A program made the translations under genes and the position numbers. Positions 17,436 to 30,526 of a stretch of DNA of 64,000 bases are shown in pieces. Location: positions 4,092,001 through 4,156,000 of the forward strand of contig NZ_CP108055.1 in NCBI RefSeq assembly GCF_036174265.1, read 5' to 3'. Position 1 is the stretch's first letter; each line of letters starts with the position of its first letter. The DNA comes from Streptomyces sp. NBC_00285 (lineage in GTDB: Bacteria > Actinomycetota > Actinomycetes > Streptomycetales > Streptomycetaceae). The notes under the pieces are model-generated. The model did not search any database, was not told the DNA's origin, and saw only the letters and a program-made list of their open reading frames with translations.

Positions 17436-17478
17436 CGTCATGGCTTGTCCTGCAGTTCCCCGCCCCGGCCCCCGAGGG
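17436..17478 (-). repeat. Dispersed intergenic repeat, degenerate copy
   Basis: TGCAGTTCCCCGCCCC resembles the CGCGCAGTTCCCCGCGCCCC core of the repeats at 7332, 20288, 20381 and 35181, with several changes. It occupies part of the copZ-copA gap. Confidence 0.35.
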
Positions 17479-17511
17479 CGTTGCCCAACCCTTCATGGAG
17501 AGTCACCCGAC

Positions 17512-19731
<2,220 letters not shown>

Positions 19732-19739
19732 GGATCCTT

Positions 19740-20259
19740 TGACGGACCCGCTATGGAGTCCCGGGCCACGCTCACATAAGCTCTTCACAAGACTCGCGCA
19801 TCGTCCTTACGCTGGGGTCCCGTTCGCTGTACCCGGGCTCTTGCGTATCTAACGGACATTTGCAAGAGACGCAGATCACAGTGATGCGAACGTAACCATC
19901 GAAGGGCTTCGAAGGTCTAAGTTGGCGATGTCAGGCAGCGTCTTGGGGGGCGCTGACTGACGTCTGAGGATGTCTTGGGGGACTTCCTCGGAGATGCGTT
20001 GCCGGGGCACGCACCTAGGGAAGCTTTGAGCGGCCCTCCCGACCGTGCGGTGTCCCGGCAGATCGCACACTGGAGTAGTACGAGGAGTTTTGCTCGTTCT
20101 GCTCAAACAGCGGTACAAGAAGTATCAAGAACAGCGATTCAGGCGCTGGTCTCTCAGACGCCCGGCCGGATCCCGTGGGGGGAATCCGCACCGGGACATG
20201 GGAAGGCGCCCTGGACGCCGGCCCGTGGGGGGACCGTCGCCAGGGCGCCTTCCGCTTTT
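19740..20259 (+). ncRNA. Gene-less transcript region ending in a strong terminator (candidate RNA)
   Basis: Between copA and citA lie 752 nt without a convincing gene. The first 500 nt have lower GC than the surroundings, with codons that no frame uses in the local style. Near 19940 and 19972 the string GTCTTGGGGG occurs twice, 32 nt apart. A perfect 14-bp terminator hairpin with TTTT closes the region on the plus strand, although the nearest upstream gene, copA, ends 470 nt earlier. This could be an sRNA or a leader and 3' end left after loss of a gene. The 5' limit given is arbitrary. Confidence 0.3.
20201..20259 (+). terminator. Strong factor-independent terminator
   Basis: GGAAGGCGCCCTGG (20201-20214) pairs perfectly with CCAGGGCGCCTTCC (20240-20253), and GCTTTTC follows. 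The T tract is on the plus strand only, so it serves a rightward transcript, not citA. Confidence 0.85.
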
Positions 20260-20287
20260 CACTTCTACAAGCGTGCGCCGCACCCCT

Positions 20288-20424
20288 GAGGGGCGCAGGG
20301 AATCTGCGCGCCCAGCCATGGCCGGCCCGTGGACCGTCGCCAGGCCGCCACCGCTTTGCACGAGCATGCCGCACCCGCCCAAGGGGCGCGGGGAACTGCG
20401 CGGCCGGCCACAACCGGCCCGCAG
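20288..20424 (+). repeat. Two tandem copies of the dispersed intergenic repeat
   Basis: Copy B (20288-20329) reads GGGGCGCAGGGAATCTGCGCG and copy C (20381-20424) contains the exact 20-mer GGGGCGCGGGGAACTGCGCG. Both are followed by a GGCC-rich dyad. They lie in the citA 3' flank. Confidence 0.65.
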
Positions 20425-20483
20425 CCGCCCACACTCCTCAAGCGGCGAAGTCCTACGCGTACCGCACTTCCACCGGCAAGGTG

Positions 20484-21773
<1,290 letters not shown>

Positions 21774-21881
21774 GTCATCCCTCACCGACGTTGTGCCTCT
21801 TCTTCGAGGTTGCCCTGACTGTCTCTACCATCCCCCATTTGGCGCAGGAGAGTGCACTCGGGGTCGGCCGTTGGGCGTATC

Positions 21882-21974
21882 GGCGGCACTGAGTGCCGCC
21901 AACTCGCCCATCCTGCCCCTCTCCTGCCACTTCCGGAAGAGCTCTGTGACCCACATGACTCATTTGATCGATCA
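21882..21974 (-). promoter_or_regulatory. citA upstream palindromes
   Basis: Two dyads lie in the citA promoter/leader: GGCGGCACT-G-AGTGCCGCC (21882-21900) and the perfect palindrome TGATCGATCA (21965-21974) set in an AT-rich tract, AAAAAATGATCGATCAAAT on the minus strand. Both may be protein sites or leader hairpins. No regulator is assigned. Confidence 0.35.
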
Positions 21975-22004
21975 TTTTTTGTGAAGGCCCGACATTGACG
22001 CGCC

Positions 22005-24260
22005 TCACCGGCCCGCGAGCCGGAAGTCCAGCGCCGTGCAGCGCTGTCCCGCCGAGACCGTGCGCACCGCCTGACCGATCGCCTTGCGGGAGCCGACGAG
22101 GACGACCAGCTTCTTCGCCCGGGTGACCGCCGTGTAGAGCAGGTTCCGCTGCAGCATCATCCATGCACTGGTGGTGACGGGGATCACCACTGCGGGATAT
22201 TCACTCCCCTGGGAACGATGGATGGTCACCGCGTACGCGTGCGCCAGTTCGTCCAGCTCGTCGAACTCGTACGGCACCTCCTCGTCCTCGTCCGTCAGCA
22301 CGGTGAGGCGCTGGTCGACCGGATCGAGCGAGGTGACCACGCCCACGGTGCCGTTGAAGACACCGTTGGCGCCCTTCTCGTAGTTGTTGCGAATCTGGGT
22401 GACCTTGTCGCCGACCCGGAAGACCCGGCCTCCGAACCGCTTCTCCACGAGGTCAGGGCGGCCCGGGGTGATGGCCTGCTGGAGCAGGCCGTTGAGAGTG
22501 CCGGCGCCGGCGGGGCCGCGGTGCATGGGGGCGAGCACCTGGATGTCCCGGCGCGGGTCGAGCCCGAACTTGGCCGGAATCCGACGGGCCGCCACATCCA
22601 CGGTGAGCCGCCCGACCTCCTCCGTGTCGTCCTCGACGAAGAGGAAGAAGTCCTTCATGCCGTCGGTGACGGGATGCTGTCCGGCGTTGATGCGGTGCGC
22701 GTTCGTCACGACGCCGGACTGCTGGGCCTGGCGGAACACGCGTGTGAGGCGCACCGCGGGCACCGGGCCGCCGTCGGCGAGGAGGTCGCGCAGGACCTCT
22801 CCGGCACCGACGCTGGGCAGCTGGTCCACATCGCCGACGAACAGCAGATGGGCCCCGGGCGGCACCGCCTTCACCAGCTTGTTGGCGAGCAGCAGGTCCA
22901 GCATGGACGCCTCGTCGACCACCACCAGGTCGGCGTCGAGCGGGCGGTCCTTGTCGTAGGCCGCGTCGCCGCCGGGCTTCAGCTCCAGCAGGCGGTGGAC
23001 GGTGGAGGCCTCCGCGCCGGTGAGCTCCGCGAGGCGCTTGGCGGCCCTGCCGGTCGGGGCGGCGAGGACGACCTTGGCCTTCCTGGCGCGGGCCAGCTCC
23101 ACGATCGAGCGGACCGTGAAGGACTTGCCGCAGCCGGGGCCGCCGGTGAGGACGGCGACCTTCTCGGTGAGCGCGAGCCTGACCGCGGCCTCCTGCTCGG
23201 GGGCGAGTTCGGTGCCGGTACGGGACTTCAGCCAGCCCAGCGCCTTGTCCCAGACCACGTCGCGGAAGGCCGGCATCCGGTCCTGGTCGGTGCGCAGGAG
23301 GCGCAACACCTGGGCGGAGAGGGAGAGTTCGGCGCGGTGGAAGGGGACGAGGTAGATCGCGGTGACGGACTCCGAGCCGTCCCCCGGGCCGGGCACCTTC
23401 TCCCGTACGACCCCTGGCTCGCCGGAGTCCTGGTCGGGCAGGGCGAGTTCGGCCAGGCACTCGATGACCAGGCCGGTGTCGACCTGGAGGAGCTTGACCG
23501 CGTCGGCGATCAGCCGCTCCTCGGGGAGGTAGCAGTGCCCCTGGTCGGCGGACTGCGAAAGGGCGTACTGCAGGCCCGCCTTGACGCGCTCCGGGCTGTC
23601 GTGGGGGATGCCGACGGACTGGGCGATCTTGTCGGCGGTGAGGAAGCCGATGCCCCAGACGTCGGTCGCGAGCCGGTAGGGCTGGTTCTTCACGACGGAG
23701 ATCGAGGCGTCGCCGTACTTCTTGTAGATGCGCACCGCGATGGAGGTGGACACCTCGACGGTCTGGAGGAAGAGCATGACCTCCTTGATCGCCTTCTGTT
23801 CCTCCCAGGCGTCGGCGATCTTCTTGGTGCGCTTGGGGCCGAGGCCGGGGACCTCGATCAGCCGCTTCGGCTCCTCCTCGATGACCGTCAGGGTGTCCAC
23901 GCCGAAGTGCTGGGTGATGCGGTCGGCGAAGACGGGCCCGATGCCCTTGACCAGGCCCGAGCCGAGGTAGCGGCGGATGCCCTGAATGGTGGCCGGCAGG
24001 ACGGTCGTGTAGTTCTCGACGGTGAACTGCTTGCCGTACTGCGGGTGGGAGCCCCAGCGGCCCTCCATTCGCAGGGACTCCCCCGCCTGGGCACCTAGCA
24101 GCGCGCCGACGACGGTGAGGAGATCGCCGCCGCCCCTGCCGGTGTCGACGCGGGCGACCGTGTAGCCGTTCTCCTCGTTGGCGTAGGTGATCCGCTCCAG
24201 GACGCCTTCGAGTACGGCGAGCTGTCGTTCGCCCGTGGAAGCCCCCGCCTGATTGGACAT
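22005..24260 (-). CDS. recD2: RecD-like superfamily 1B DNA helicase
   Basis: A 751-residue 5'-3' DNA helicase of the RecD2 type, with a long N-terminal part containing helix-hairpin-helix segments (VPGLGPKRTKKIADAWEE and WGIGFLTADKIAQSVG) in place of a RecBC-binding region. Helicase motifs follow: Walker A GGPGCGKSFTVRS, Walker B DLVVVDEASML, motif III GDVDQLPSVGAGEVL, motif IV VRLTRVFRQAQ, and motif VI IHRSQGSEYPAV. RecD2 proteins act without RecBC in repair or replication restart. ATG 24260 is preferred: upstream in-frame sequence overlaps the divergent LacI operators and is not protein-like. It is divergent from the ribose operon. Confidence 0.92.
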   Translation of the reverse strand: MSNQAGASTGERQLAVLEGVLERITYANEENGYTVARVDTGRGGGDLLTVVGALLGAQAGESLRMEGRWGSHPQYGKQFTVENYTTVLPATIQGIRRYLGSGLVKGIGPVFADRITQHFGVDTLTVIEEEPKRLIEVPGLGPKRTKKIADAWEEQKAIKEVMLFLQTVEVSTSIAVRIYKKYGDASISVVKNQPYRLATDVWGIGFLTADKIAQSVGIPHDSPERVKAGLQYALSQSADQGHCYLPEERLIADAVKLLQVDTGLVIECLAELALPDQDSGEPGVVREKVPGPGDGSESVTAIYLVPFHRAELSLSAQVLRLLRTDQDRMPAFRDVVWDKALGWLKSRTGTELAPEQEAAVRLALTEKVAVLTGGPGCGKSFTVRSIVELARARKAKVVLAAPTGRAAKRLAELTGAEASTVHRLLELKPGGDAAYDKDRPLDADLVVVDEASMLDLLLANKLVKAVPPGAHLLFVGDVDQLPSVGAGEVLRDLLADGGPVPAVRLTRVFRQAQQSGVVTNAHRINAGQHPVTDGMKDFFLFVEDDTEEVGRLTVDVAARRIPAKFGLDPRRDIQVLAPMHRGPAGAGTLNGLLQQAITPGRPDLVEKRFGGRVFRVGDKVTQIRNNYEKGANGVFNGTVGVVTSLDPVDQRLTVLTDEDEEVPYEFDELDELAHAYAVTIHRSQGSEYPAVVIPVTTSAWMMLQRNLLYTAVTRAKKLVVLVGSRKAIGQAVRTVSAGQRCTALDFRLAGR

Positions 24261-24413
24261 GATCCGACGGTACCGCCCGGCACCGACAGCCCGACCGGCC
24301 CGGCCGTCCCGCGCTCGCCGACCTCGTCCGATCTGCTCCCACCGGAGCCGCCCCCCTGGCGCCCCCGACATCACGATCGGGTATCGAGATCCGGCCAAGG
24401 GCTTGCCCAACCC

Positions 24414-24464
24414 TCGTGTAATCGATTCCAATCCTCGGTACACGAAGTCGTGTAATCGATTCCA
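24414..24464 (+). promoter_or_regulatory. Tandem LacI-type operators of the ribose operon
   Basis: The 17-mer TCGTGTAATCGATTCCA occurs twice as an exact direct repeat at 24414-24430 and 24448-24464, 34 bp apart (about three helical turns). Each holds the near-palindrome TGTAATCGATTCCA centred on ATCGAT, the usual form of LacI-family operators. They end just before the ribosome site of the LacI gene, implying autorepression of the whole operon. Confidence 0.85.
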
Positions 24465-24482
24465 CGAGGAGGTGGAGCGGCG

Positions 24483-25523
24483 ATGGCGAGTATCAAGGAC
24501 GTCGCTGCGGAGGCAGGGGTCTCCGTCGCCACGGTGTCGCGCGTCCTGAACGACCACCCGTCGGTCAGCACGGACGCACGCACGCGTGTGCTGGCCGCCG
24601 TCGAGGCGCTGGGCTATCGCCCGAACGCCGTCGCCCGCTCCCTGCGCACCGACCAGACCCACACCCTCGGCCTGGTCATCAGCGACGTCATGAACCCCTA
24701 CTTCACCGAGCTGGCCCGCTCCGTGGAGGAGGAGGCCCGCGCACTGGGCTACAGCGTGATCATCGGCAACGCCGACGAGCGGCCCGCCCTCCAGGACCAC
24801 CACGTACGGAACCTGCTCGACCGCCGTATCGACGGCCTCCTGGTCTCCCCCACCGACGGCGGCTCCCCGCTGATGCTGGGCGCCGTGCGCGCGGGGACGC
24901 CGATGGTCTTCGTGGACCGGTGGATCCCCGGGGTGGCCGTGCCGGTCGTCCGGGCCGACGGGCGGGCCGCGATACGGGATCTCGTCGCCCATCTGCACGG
25001 ACTGGGGCACCGGCGGCTCGCGATCATCGCGGGCCCCGCGGCCACCACCACCGGCCAGGAGCGCGTGACCGTCTTCCGGGAGGCCCTCCAGGCGTACGGC
25101 CTCGATCTGCCCGACGCCTACATAGGCCAGGGCGACTTCCAGGCCGAGAGCGGTCGGCGGGTCACCGAGGGCTTCCTCGACCTGCCCGAGCCGCCCGAGG
25201 TCGTCTTCGCCGCCGACAACCTGATGGCGCTCGGCGCGCTGGACGCCGTACGCGCGCGTGGGCTGCGCGTCCCCGACGACCTCGCCCTGGCCGCGTTCGA
25301 CGACATCCCGTGGTTCGTGCACACCGATCCGCCCATCACCGCGATCGCCCAGCCCACGGGGGAGCTGGGGCGGGCCGCCGTACGGGCGCTCGTGGACCGC
25401 ATCGAGGGGCGGCACCCCGAGTCCGTCATCCTCCCCGCCCGTCTCGTCGTTCGCCGCTCCTGCGGTGAGGCCGCCCCGGAGAACGTCGCAGTGAACCCCG
25501 TAACGAACAGGAGCAAGCCGTGA
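24483..25523 (+). CDS. LacI family repressor of the ribose operon
   Basis: A 346-residue LacI/GalR regulator: N-terminal HTH MASIKDVAAEAGVSVATVSRVLN, hinge helix RPNAVARSLRT, then a periplasmic-binding-like sugar domain (LGLVISDVMNPYF to AAFDDIPWF). ATG 24483 follows a long GAGGAGGTGGAG site. It is the first gene of the ribose operon and its stop overlaps the rbsA GTG start by GTGA, so it is cotranscribed with the genes it should control. The inducer is presumably ribose or a derivative, inferred from context. The tandem operators at 24414-24464 are the expected binding sites. Confidence 0.92.
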   Translation: MASIKDVAAEAGVSVATVSRVLNDHPSVSTDARTRVLAAVEALGYRPNAVARSLRTDQTHTLGLVISDVMNPYFTELARSVEEEARALGYSVIIGNADERPALQDHHVRNLLDRRIDGLLVSPTDGGSPLMLGAVRAGTPMVFVDRWIPGVAVPVVRADGRAAIRDLVAHLHGLGHRRLAIIAGPAATTTGQERVTVFREALQAYGLDLPDAYIGQGDFQAESGRRVTEGFLDLPEPPEVVFAADNLMALGALDAVRARGLRVPDDLALAAFDDIPWFVHTDPPITAIAQPTGELGRAAVRALVDRIEGRHPESVILPARLVVRRSCGEAAPENVAVNPVTNRSKP

Positions 25524-27040
25524 GCAACCAGGACGAGTTGCTGCGCATCGAGGGCATTCGGAAGTCCTTCCCCGGCGTGGTCGCGCTCGACGGCGTCGAC
25601 TTCGACCTGCGCCGGAGCGAGGTGCACGTGCTGCTCGGCGAGAACGGCGCCGGCAAGAGCACGCTGATCAAGATGCTGTCGGGCGCCTACCACCCCGACG
25701 AGGGCCGGGTCCTGGTGGACGGCGAGGAGGTGCACATCCGCGGGGCGCAGGACGCCGAGCGGCTGGGCATCGCCACCATCTACCAGGAGTTCAACCTCGT
25801 CCCCGACCTCACGGTCGCCGAGAACATCTTCCTGGGCCGGCAGCCGCGCCGCCTCGGGATGATCGACCGCAAGACGATGGAGGCCGACGCCGAGGCGCTG
25901 CTGGGGCGCGTCGGCGTCAACGTCTCGCCCCGCGCGCGTGTCCGCGAACTCGGCATCGCCCGGCTCCAGATGGTCGAGATCGCCAAGGCGCTCAGTCTGA
26001 ACGCGCGCGTGCTGATCATGGACGAGCCGACCGCGGTGCTCACCTCCGAGGAGGTCGACAAGCTCTTCGCGATCGTGCGCACGCTGCGCGAGGACGGCGT
26101 CGGGATCGTCTTCATCACGCACCACCTGGAGGAGATCGCCGCCCTGGGCGACCGGGTCACGGTCCTCCGGGACGGGAAGTCCGTCGGGCAGGTGCCCGCC
26201 ACCACGCCCGAGGACGAGCTCGTACGCCTGATGGTGGGGCGCTCCATCGAGCAGCAGTACCCGCGCGAGCGCGGCGACACCGGTCAGGCCCTGCTGAAGG
26301 TCGAGGGCCTCACCCGTGACGGTGTCTTCCACGACATCGGCTTCGAGGTGCACGCCGGTGAGGTCGTCGGCATCGCCGGACTGGTCGGGGCCGGCCGTAC
26401 CGAGGTGGCGCGGGCGGTGTTCGGCGCGGATCCGTACGACAAGGGGGCCGTGAAGGTCTCCGGGACGGCCCTGAAGGGGCATGACGTGGGCGCCGCCATG
26501 GCGGCCGGTATCGGGCTGATCCCCGAGGACCGCAAGGGCCAGGGCCTGGTGCTCGACCAGACGGTCGAGGAGAACCTGGGCCTGGTGACCATGCGGTCCG
26601 CCACGCGCGCGGGGCTCGTCGACCTCAAGGGGCAGCGCGAGGCCGCAGCGCGGATCGCCGAGCAGCTCGGCGTGCGGATGGCCGGACTCCAGCAGCACGT
26701 CCGTACGTTGTCCGGCGGCAACCAGCAGAAGGTCGTCATCGGCAAGTGGCTGCTCGCCGACACGAAGGTGCTCATCCTCGACGAGCCGACGCGCGGGATC
26801 GACGTCGGCGCCAAGGTCGAGATCTACCAGCTCATCAACCAACTCACCGCGGCAGGGGCCGCCGTCCTCATGATCTCCAGCGACCTGCCCGAGGTGCTCG
26901 GCATGAGCGACCGGGTGCTCGTGATGGCCCAGGGCCGGATCGCCGGCGAACTCGACGCCGACGAGGCCACGCAGGACTCCGTGATGGCACTCGCCGTCAG
27001 CAACCCCACGACCGACAAGGAGGCCGCTCGTGGCCACTGA
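25520..27040 (+). CDS. rbsA: Ribose ABC transporter ATPase, two ATPase domains
   Basis: A 506-residue double-domain ATPase of the CUT2 sugar importer class. The first half has Walker [10 protein letters not shown], signature [12 protein letters not shown] and Walker [11 protein letters not shown]; the second half has the degenerate loop GLVGAGRTE in place of Walker A, signature LSGGNQQKV and Walker [10 protein letters not shown]. This asymmetry is normal for RbsA. GTG 25520 overlaps the LacI stop, and its own 3' end overlaps the permease gene by 11 nt. It powers ribose uptake with the fused permease/binding protein encoded next. Confidence 0.95.
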   Translation: MSNQDELLRIEGIRKSFPGVVALDGVDFDLRRSEVHVLLGENGAGKSTLIKMLSGAYHPDEGRVLVDGEEVHIRGAQDAERLGIATIYQEFNLVPDLTVAENIFLGRQPRRLGMIDRKTMEADAEALLGRVGVNVSPRARVRELGIARLQMVEIAKALSLNARVLIMDEPTAVLTSEEVDKLFAIVRTLREDGVGIVFITHHLEEIAALGDRVTVLRDGKSVGQVPATTPEDELVRLMVGRSIEQQYPRERGDTGQALLKVEGLTRDGVFHDIGFEVHAGEVVGIAGLVGAGRTEVARAVFGADPYDKGAVKVSGTALKGHDVGAAMAAGIGLIPEDRKGQGLVLDQTVEENLGLVTMRSATRAGLVDLKGQREAAARIAEQLGVRMAGLQQHVRTLSGGNQQKVVIGKWLLADTKVLILDEPTRGIDVGAKVEIYQLINQLTAAGAAVLMISSDLPEVLGMSDRVLVMAQGRIAGELDADEATQDSVMALAVSNPTTDKEAARGH

Positions 27041-28979
27041 CACGCTCAAGAGCAGGGCGGGCGCCGACAGCGCCGCCGGCGGTCTGCGCCGACTGCTCCT
27101 CGACAACGGCGCGCTCACCGCGCTGATCGTCCTCGTCATCGCCATGTCGGCGCTGTCGGGCGACTTCCTCACCACCGACAACCTGCTCAACGTCGGCGTC
27201 CAGGCGGCCGTGACCGCCGTCCTCGCCTTCGGTGTGACCTTCGTGATCGTCTCGGCGGGCATCGACCTGTCGGTCGGCTCGGTGGCGGCCCTGTCGGCCA
27301 CCGTCCTCGCCTGGACCGCCACCTCGCACGGGGTGCCGGTCTTCATGGCGGTGGTGCTCGCCGTCGTCACCGGCATCGCGGCCGGTCTCGTCAACGGCTT
27401 CCTGATCGCCTACGGCAAACTGCCCCCGTTCATCGCGACCCTGGCGATGCTCTCGGTGGCCCGCGGTCTGTCGCTGGTGATCTCCGAGGGCTCCCCGATC
27501 GCCTTCCCCGACTCCGTCTCGCACCTCGGTGACACGCTCGGCGGCTGGCTGCCGGTGCCCGTCCTCGTCATGGTCGTCATGGGGCTCCTCGCGGCCTTCG
27601 TCCTCGCACGGACCTACATCGGCCGCTCCATGTACGCGATCGGCGGCAACGAGGAGGCGGCCCGGCTCTCCGGGCTGCGGGTGAAGAAGCAGAAGCTCGC
27701 CATCTACGCCCTCTCCGGTGTCTTCGCCGCCGTCGCGGGTGTCGTGCTCGCCGCCCGCCTCTCGTCCGCGCAGCCGCAGGCCGCCGACGGCTACGAGCTG
27801 GACGCGATCGCCGCCGTCGTCATCGGCGGTGCCTCGCTGGCCGGCGGCACCGGCAAGGCCTCCGGGACGCTGATCGGCGCGCTGATCCTGGCGGTGCTCA
27901 GGAACGGCCTCAACCTGCTGAACGTGTCCGCGTTCTGGCAGCAGGTCGTCATCGGCGTCGTCATCGCGCTGGCGGTGCTCCTGGACACCCTGCGCCGCAA
28001 GGCCGGGGCCACCCCGGTGACCGGTGCCTCGCAGGGCGGCAGGGGGCGCCAGGCGGCGACGTACGGGCTCGCGGCCGTCGTCACCGTGGCGATCGTCGGC
28101 GCGACCTCCTTCCTGCACAACGGCTCGTCCTCGACGGCGAACCCGAAGATGGGTCTGTCGCTGTCCACCCTCAACAACCCCTTCTTCGTGCAGATCCGGG
28201 CGGGCGCCCAGGCCGAGGCGAAGAAACTGGGCGTGGACCTGACCGTCACCGACGCCCAGAACGACGCCTCCCAGCAGGCCAACCAGCTGCAGAACTTCAC
28301 CAGTTCGAGCCTCGACGCGATCATCGTCAACCCGGTGGACTCGGATGCGGCGAGCAACTCCGTGAAGGCCGCCGACAAGGCGAAGATCCCGGTCATCGCG
28401 GTGGACCGCGGCGTCAACAAGGCCTCCGTGGACGCTCTCGTGGCCTCCGACAACATCGCCGGCGGTGAGCTGGCCGCCAAGTCCATCGGCGAGAAGCTCG
28501 GCGGCAAGGGCAAGATCGTGATCCTCCAGGGCCAGGCCGGTACGTCCGCCGCCCGTGAGCGCGCGCAGGGTTTCGCACAGGGTCTGAAGGCCTACCCGGG
28601 CATCCAGGTCGTCGCGCAGCAGCCCGCCGACTTCGACCGCACCAAGGGCCTCGACGTGATGTCGAACCTGCTCCAGGCCCACTCCGACGTCCAGGGCGTC
28701 ATCGCCGCCAACGACGAGATGGCGCTCGGCGCGATCAAGGCGCTGGGCTCCAAGGCCGGCACGTCGGTCTCGGTGGTCGGCTTCGACGGCACACCGGACG
28801 GCCTGACCGCGGTGAAGAACGGAACGATGTACGCATCCGTGGCACAACAGCCGTCGCAACTGGGCAAAATCGCGGTGGACAACGCGCTCAAGGCCCTCCA
28901 GGGCAAGAAGGTCGAGGAGACGATCAAGGTGCCGGTGAAGGTGGTCACCAAGGAGAACGTGGCCGGGTTCACGGGCTGA
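27030..28979 (+). CDS. Ribose ABC permease fused to the sugar-binding protein (RbsC-RbsB)
   Basis: This 649-residue chain merges two normally separate transporter parts. Residues 20-323 are a CUT2 permease with eight to ten membrane helices, including the family motif [14 protein letters not shown] (about 77-90) and the EAA-like [15 protein letters not shown] Gly/Arg-rich cytoplasmic linker (324-342) leads to an added membrane helix at about 343-361, after which residues 372-649 form a type I periplasmic-binding domain ([35 protein letters not shown]). The extra helix places the binding domain outside the cell, tethered to its permease. No separate rbsB is present, so the fusion must supply it. 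It starts at GTG 27030 within the rbsA end. Confidence 0.92.
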   Translation: MATDTLKSRAGADSAAGGLRRLLLDNGALTALIVLVIAMSALSGDFLTTDNLLNVGVQAAVTAVLAFGVTFVIVSAGIDLSVGSVAALSATVLAWTATSHGVPVFMAVVLAVVTGIAAGLVNGFLIAYGKLPPFIATLAMLSVARGLSLVISEGSPIAFPDSVSHLGDTLGGWLPVPVLVMVVMGLLAAFVLARTYIGRSMYAIGGNEEAARLSGLRVKKQKLAIYALSGVFAAVAGVVLAARLSSAQPQAADGYELDAIAAVVIGGASLAGGTGKASGTLIGALILAVLRNGLNLLNVSAFWQQVVIGVVIALAVLLDTLRRKAGATPVTGASQGGRGRQAATYGLAAVVTVAIVGATSFLHNGSSSTANPKMGLSLSTLNNPFFVQIRAGAQAEAKKLGVDLTVTDAQNDASQQANQLQNFTSSSLDAIIVNPVDSDAASNSVKAADKAKIPVIAVDRGVNKASVDALVASDNIAGGELAAKSIGEKLGGKGKIVILQGQAGTSAARERAQGFAQGLKAYPGIQVVAQQPADFDRTKGLDVMSNLLQAHSDVQGVIAANDEMALGAIKALGSKAGTSVSVVGFDGTPDGLTAVKNGTMYASVAQQPSQLGKIAVDNALKALQGKKVEETIKVPVKVVTKENVAGFTG

Positions 28980-29045
28980 CGACGGCGCACCGGCGGGCGG
29001 CCGCTTCGGCCACCCGCCCCACGTCACCGACTAGGGGAGTCATCC

Positions 29046-29951
29046 ATGTACGACTACGACCTACTGGTCGTAGGGTCGGCCAACGCCGACCTGGTGATCG
29101 GCGTAGAGCGGCGGCCCGCGGCCGGCGAGACGGTGCTCGGCTCGGACCTGGCCGTGCACCCGGGGGGCAAGGGCGCCAACCAGGCGGTCGCGGCGGCCCG
29201 GCTGGGCGCGCACACGGCCCTGCTCGCCCGGGTCGGCGACGACGGCCACGGCCGGCTCCTCCTGGACTCGCTGCGGGCGGCCGGTGTCGACACGGTGGGC
29301 GTGCTGGTGGGCGGGGCGCCCACCGGCGTCGCGCTGATCACCGTCGACCCGTCCGGGGACAACAGCATCGTGGTGTCGCCGGGCGCCAACGGGCGGCTCA
29401 CTCCGGGTGACGTACGGGCCGCGACCAGCCTCTTCCACGCCTCCCGGGTGGTGTCGACACAGCTGGAGATCCCGCTGGAGACGGTCGTGGAGGTCGTACG
29501 GAACCTGGCGCCGGACAGCCGCTTCGTGCTGAACCCGTCGCCGCCGCGGCCGTTGCCGACCGAGGTGCTGGCCGCCTGCGACCCGCTGATCGTCAACGAG
29601 CACGAAGCGAAGGTGATCCTCGGGGACGCCTGTGTGAGCGACGCGCCCAAGGACTGGGCTCGGCTGCTGCTCGCCAAGGGGCCGAAGTCGGTGGTCGTGA
29701 CGCTGGGCGCGGAGGGCTCCCTGGTGGCGTCCTCCTCCGCGGGCGTGACCCGGGTGGCGTCGGTGAAGGTGGACGCGGTGGACACCACGGGTGCGGGCGA
29801 CGCCTTCACGGCGGCGCTGGCCTTCCGGCTGGGGGCGGGTGCCTCCCTGACGGAGGCGGCGGCCTACGCGTCCCGGGTCGGGGCGGTCGCGGTGACCCGG
29901 GAGGGCGCGCAGGACTCCTTCCCGACGGCGGACGAGGTCGAGGCGCTGTGA
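29046..29951 (+). CDS. rbsK: Ribokinase
   Basis: A 301-residue PfkB-family kinase that phosphorylates D-ribose to ribose 5-phosphate after import. The N-terminal HPGGKGANQAVAAARLG motif and the C-terminal DTTGAGDAFTAALA loop with its catalytic Asp are intact, and the hinge region VNEHEAKVILG is typical. ATG 29046 follows AGGGGAG. The gene is 66 nt after the permease fusion and overlaps rbsD at its stop (GTGA). Confidence 0.94.
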   Translation: MYDYDLLVVGSANADLVIGVERRPAAGETVLGSDLAVHPGGKGANQAVAAARLGAHTALLARVGDDGHGRLLLDSLRAAGVDTVGVLVGGAPTGVALITVDPSGDNSIVVSPGANGRLTPGDVRAATSLFHASRVVSTQLEIPLETVVEVVRNLAPDSRFVLNPSPPRPLPTEVLAACDPLIVNEHEAKVILGDACVSDAPKDWARLLLAKGPKSVVVTLGAEGSLVASSSAGVTRVASVKVDAVDTTGAGDAFTAALAFRLGAGASLTEAAAYASRVGAVAVTREGAQDSFPTADEVEAL

Positions 29952-30337
29952 AGAAGGCCGGAATCCTGAACCGTCAACTGTCCGGTGCGATAGCCGAGTT
30001 GGGGCACGGGGACGGGGTGCTGGTGTGTGACGCCGGCATGCCGATTCCCGACGGTCCGCGCGTGGTCGACCTGGCGTTCCTCGCCGGGGTGCCGTCGTTC
30101 GCGGAGGTGCTTGACGGGCTGCTCGCCGAGCTGGTCGTGGAGGGGGCGACGGCGGCGACGGAGGTGCGCGGCGCGAACACGGAGGCGTCCACGCTGCTGG
30201 ACGCCCGCTTCCCCGAGCTGGACCTGGTCTCCCACGAGAAGCTCAAGGAGCTGTCGGCGCGGGCCCGACTGGTCGTCCGCACGGGCGAGGCGCGGCCGTA
30301 TGCGAACGTGCTGCTCAGGTGCGGGGTGTTCTTCTAG
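29948..30337 (+). CDS. rbsD: D-ribose pyranase
   Basis: The 129-residue RbsD mutarotase interconverts pyranose and furanose forms of ribose so that RbsK receives its substrate. The N-terminal KKAGILNRQLSGAIAELGHGD with the catalytic His, the DAGMPIP loop and the C-terminal RTGEARPYANVLLRCGV with the conserved Tyr-Ala-Asn are all present. GTG 29948 overlaps the rbsK stop, so it is translationally coupled. It is the last gene of the operon; a terminator follows at 30362. Confidence 0.95.
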   Translation: MKKAGILNRQLSGAIAELGHGDGVLVCDAGMPIPDGPRVVDLAFLAGVPSFAEVLDGLLAELVVEGATAATEVRGANTEASTLLDARFPELDLVSHEKLKELSARARLVVRTGEARPYANVLLRCGVFF

Positions 30338-30361
30338 TCCGGTGGCCGCACACACTTCGAA

Positions 30362-30396
30362 GGGGCCCGGTCCGTAGACCGGGCCCCCTCGGTTTT
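30362..30396 (+). terminator. Terminator of the ribose operon
   Basis: GGGGCCCGGTC / GACCGGGCCCC, 11-bp perfect arms around CGTA, then CTCGGTTTT. It lies 25 nt after the rbsD stop and separates it from the convergent TIM-barrel gene. Confidence 0.9.
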
Positions 30397-30526
30397 CCCT
30401 CCCCGTCAGAACCCCCGCGATCCCCCCGGATCCCCCTCCAAGAGTCCTGATGCCATGTACGACGGGCGAGGTGGGGAGAGGGTTGTACGGTTCTCCGGAA
30501 TTTTTTTGTCCGTCATTCCTGACCAC

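Noticed and set aside
22005..25415. Extension of the helicase to a 1,136-residue protein
   Set aside because: The extra N-terminal part runs backward through the LacI gene and its operators and is not protein-like; the helicase starts at 24260.
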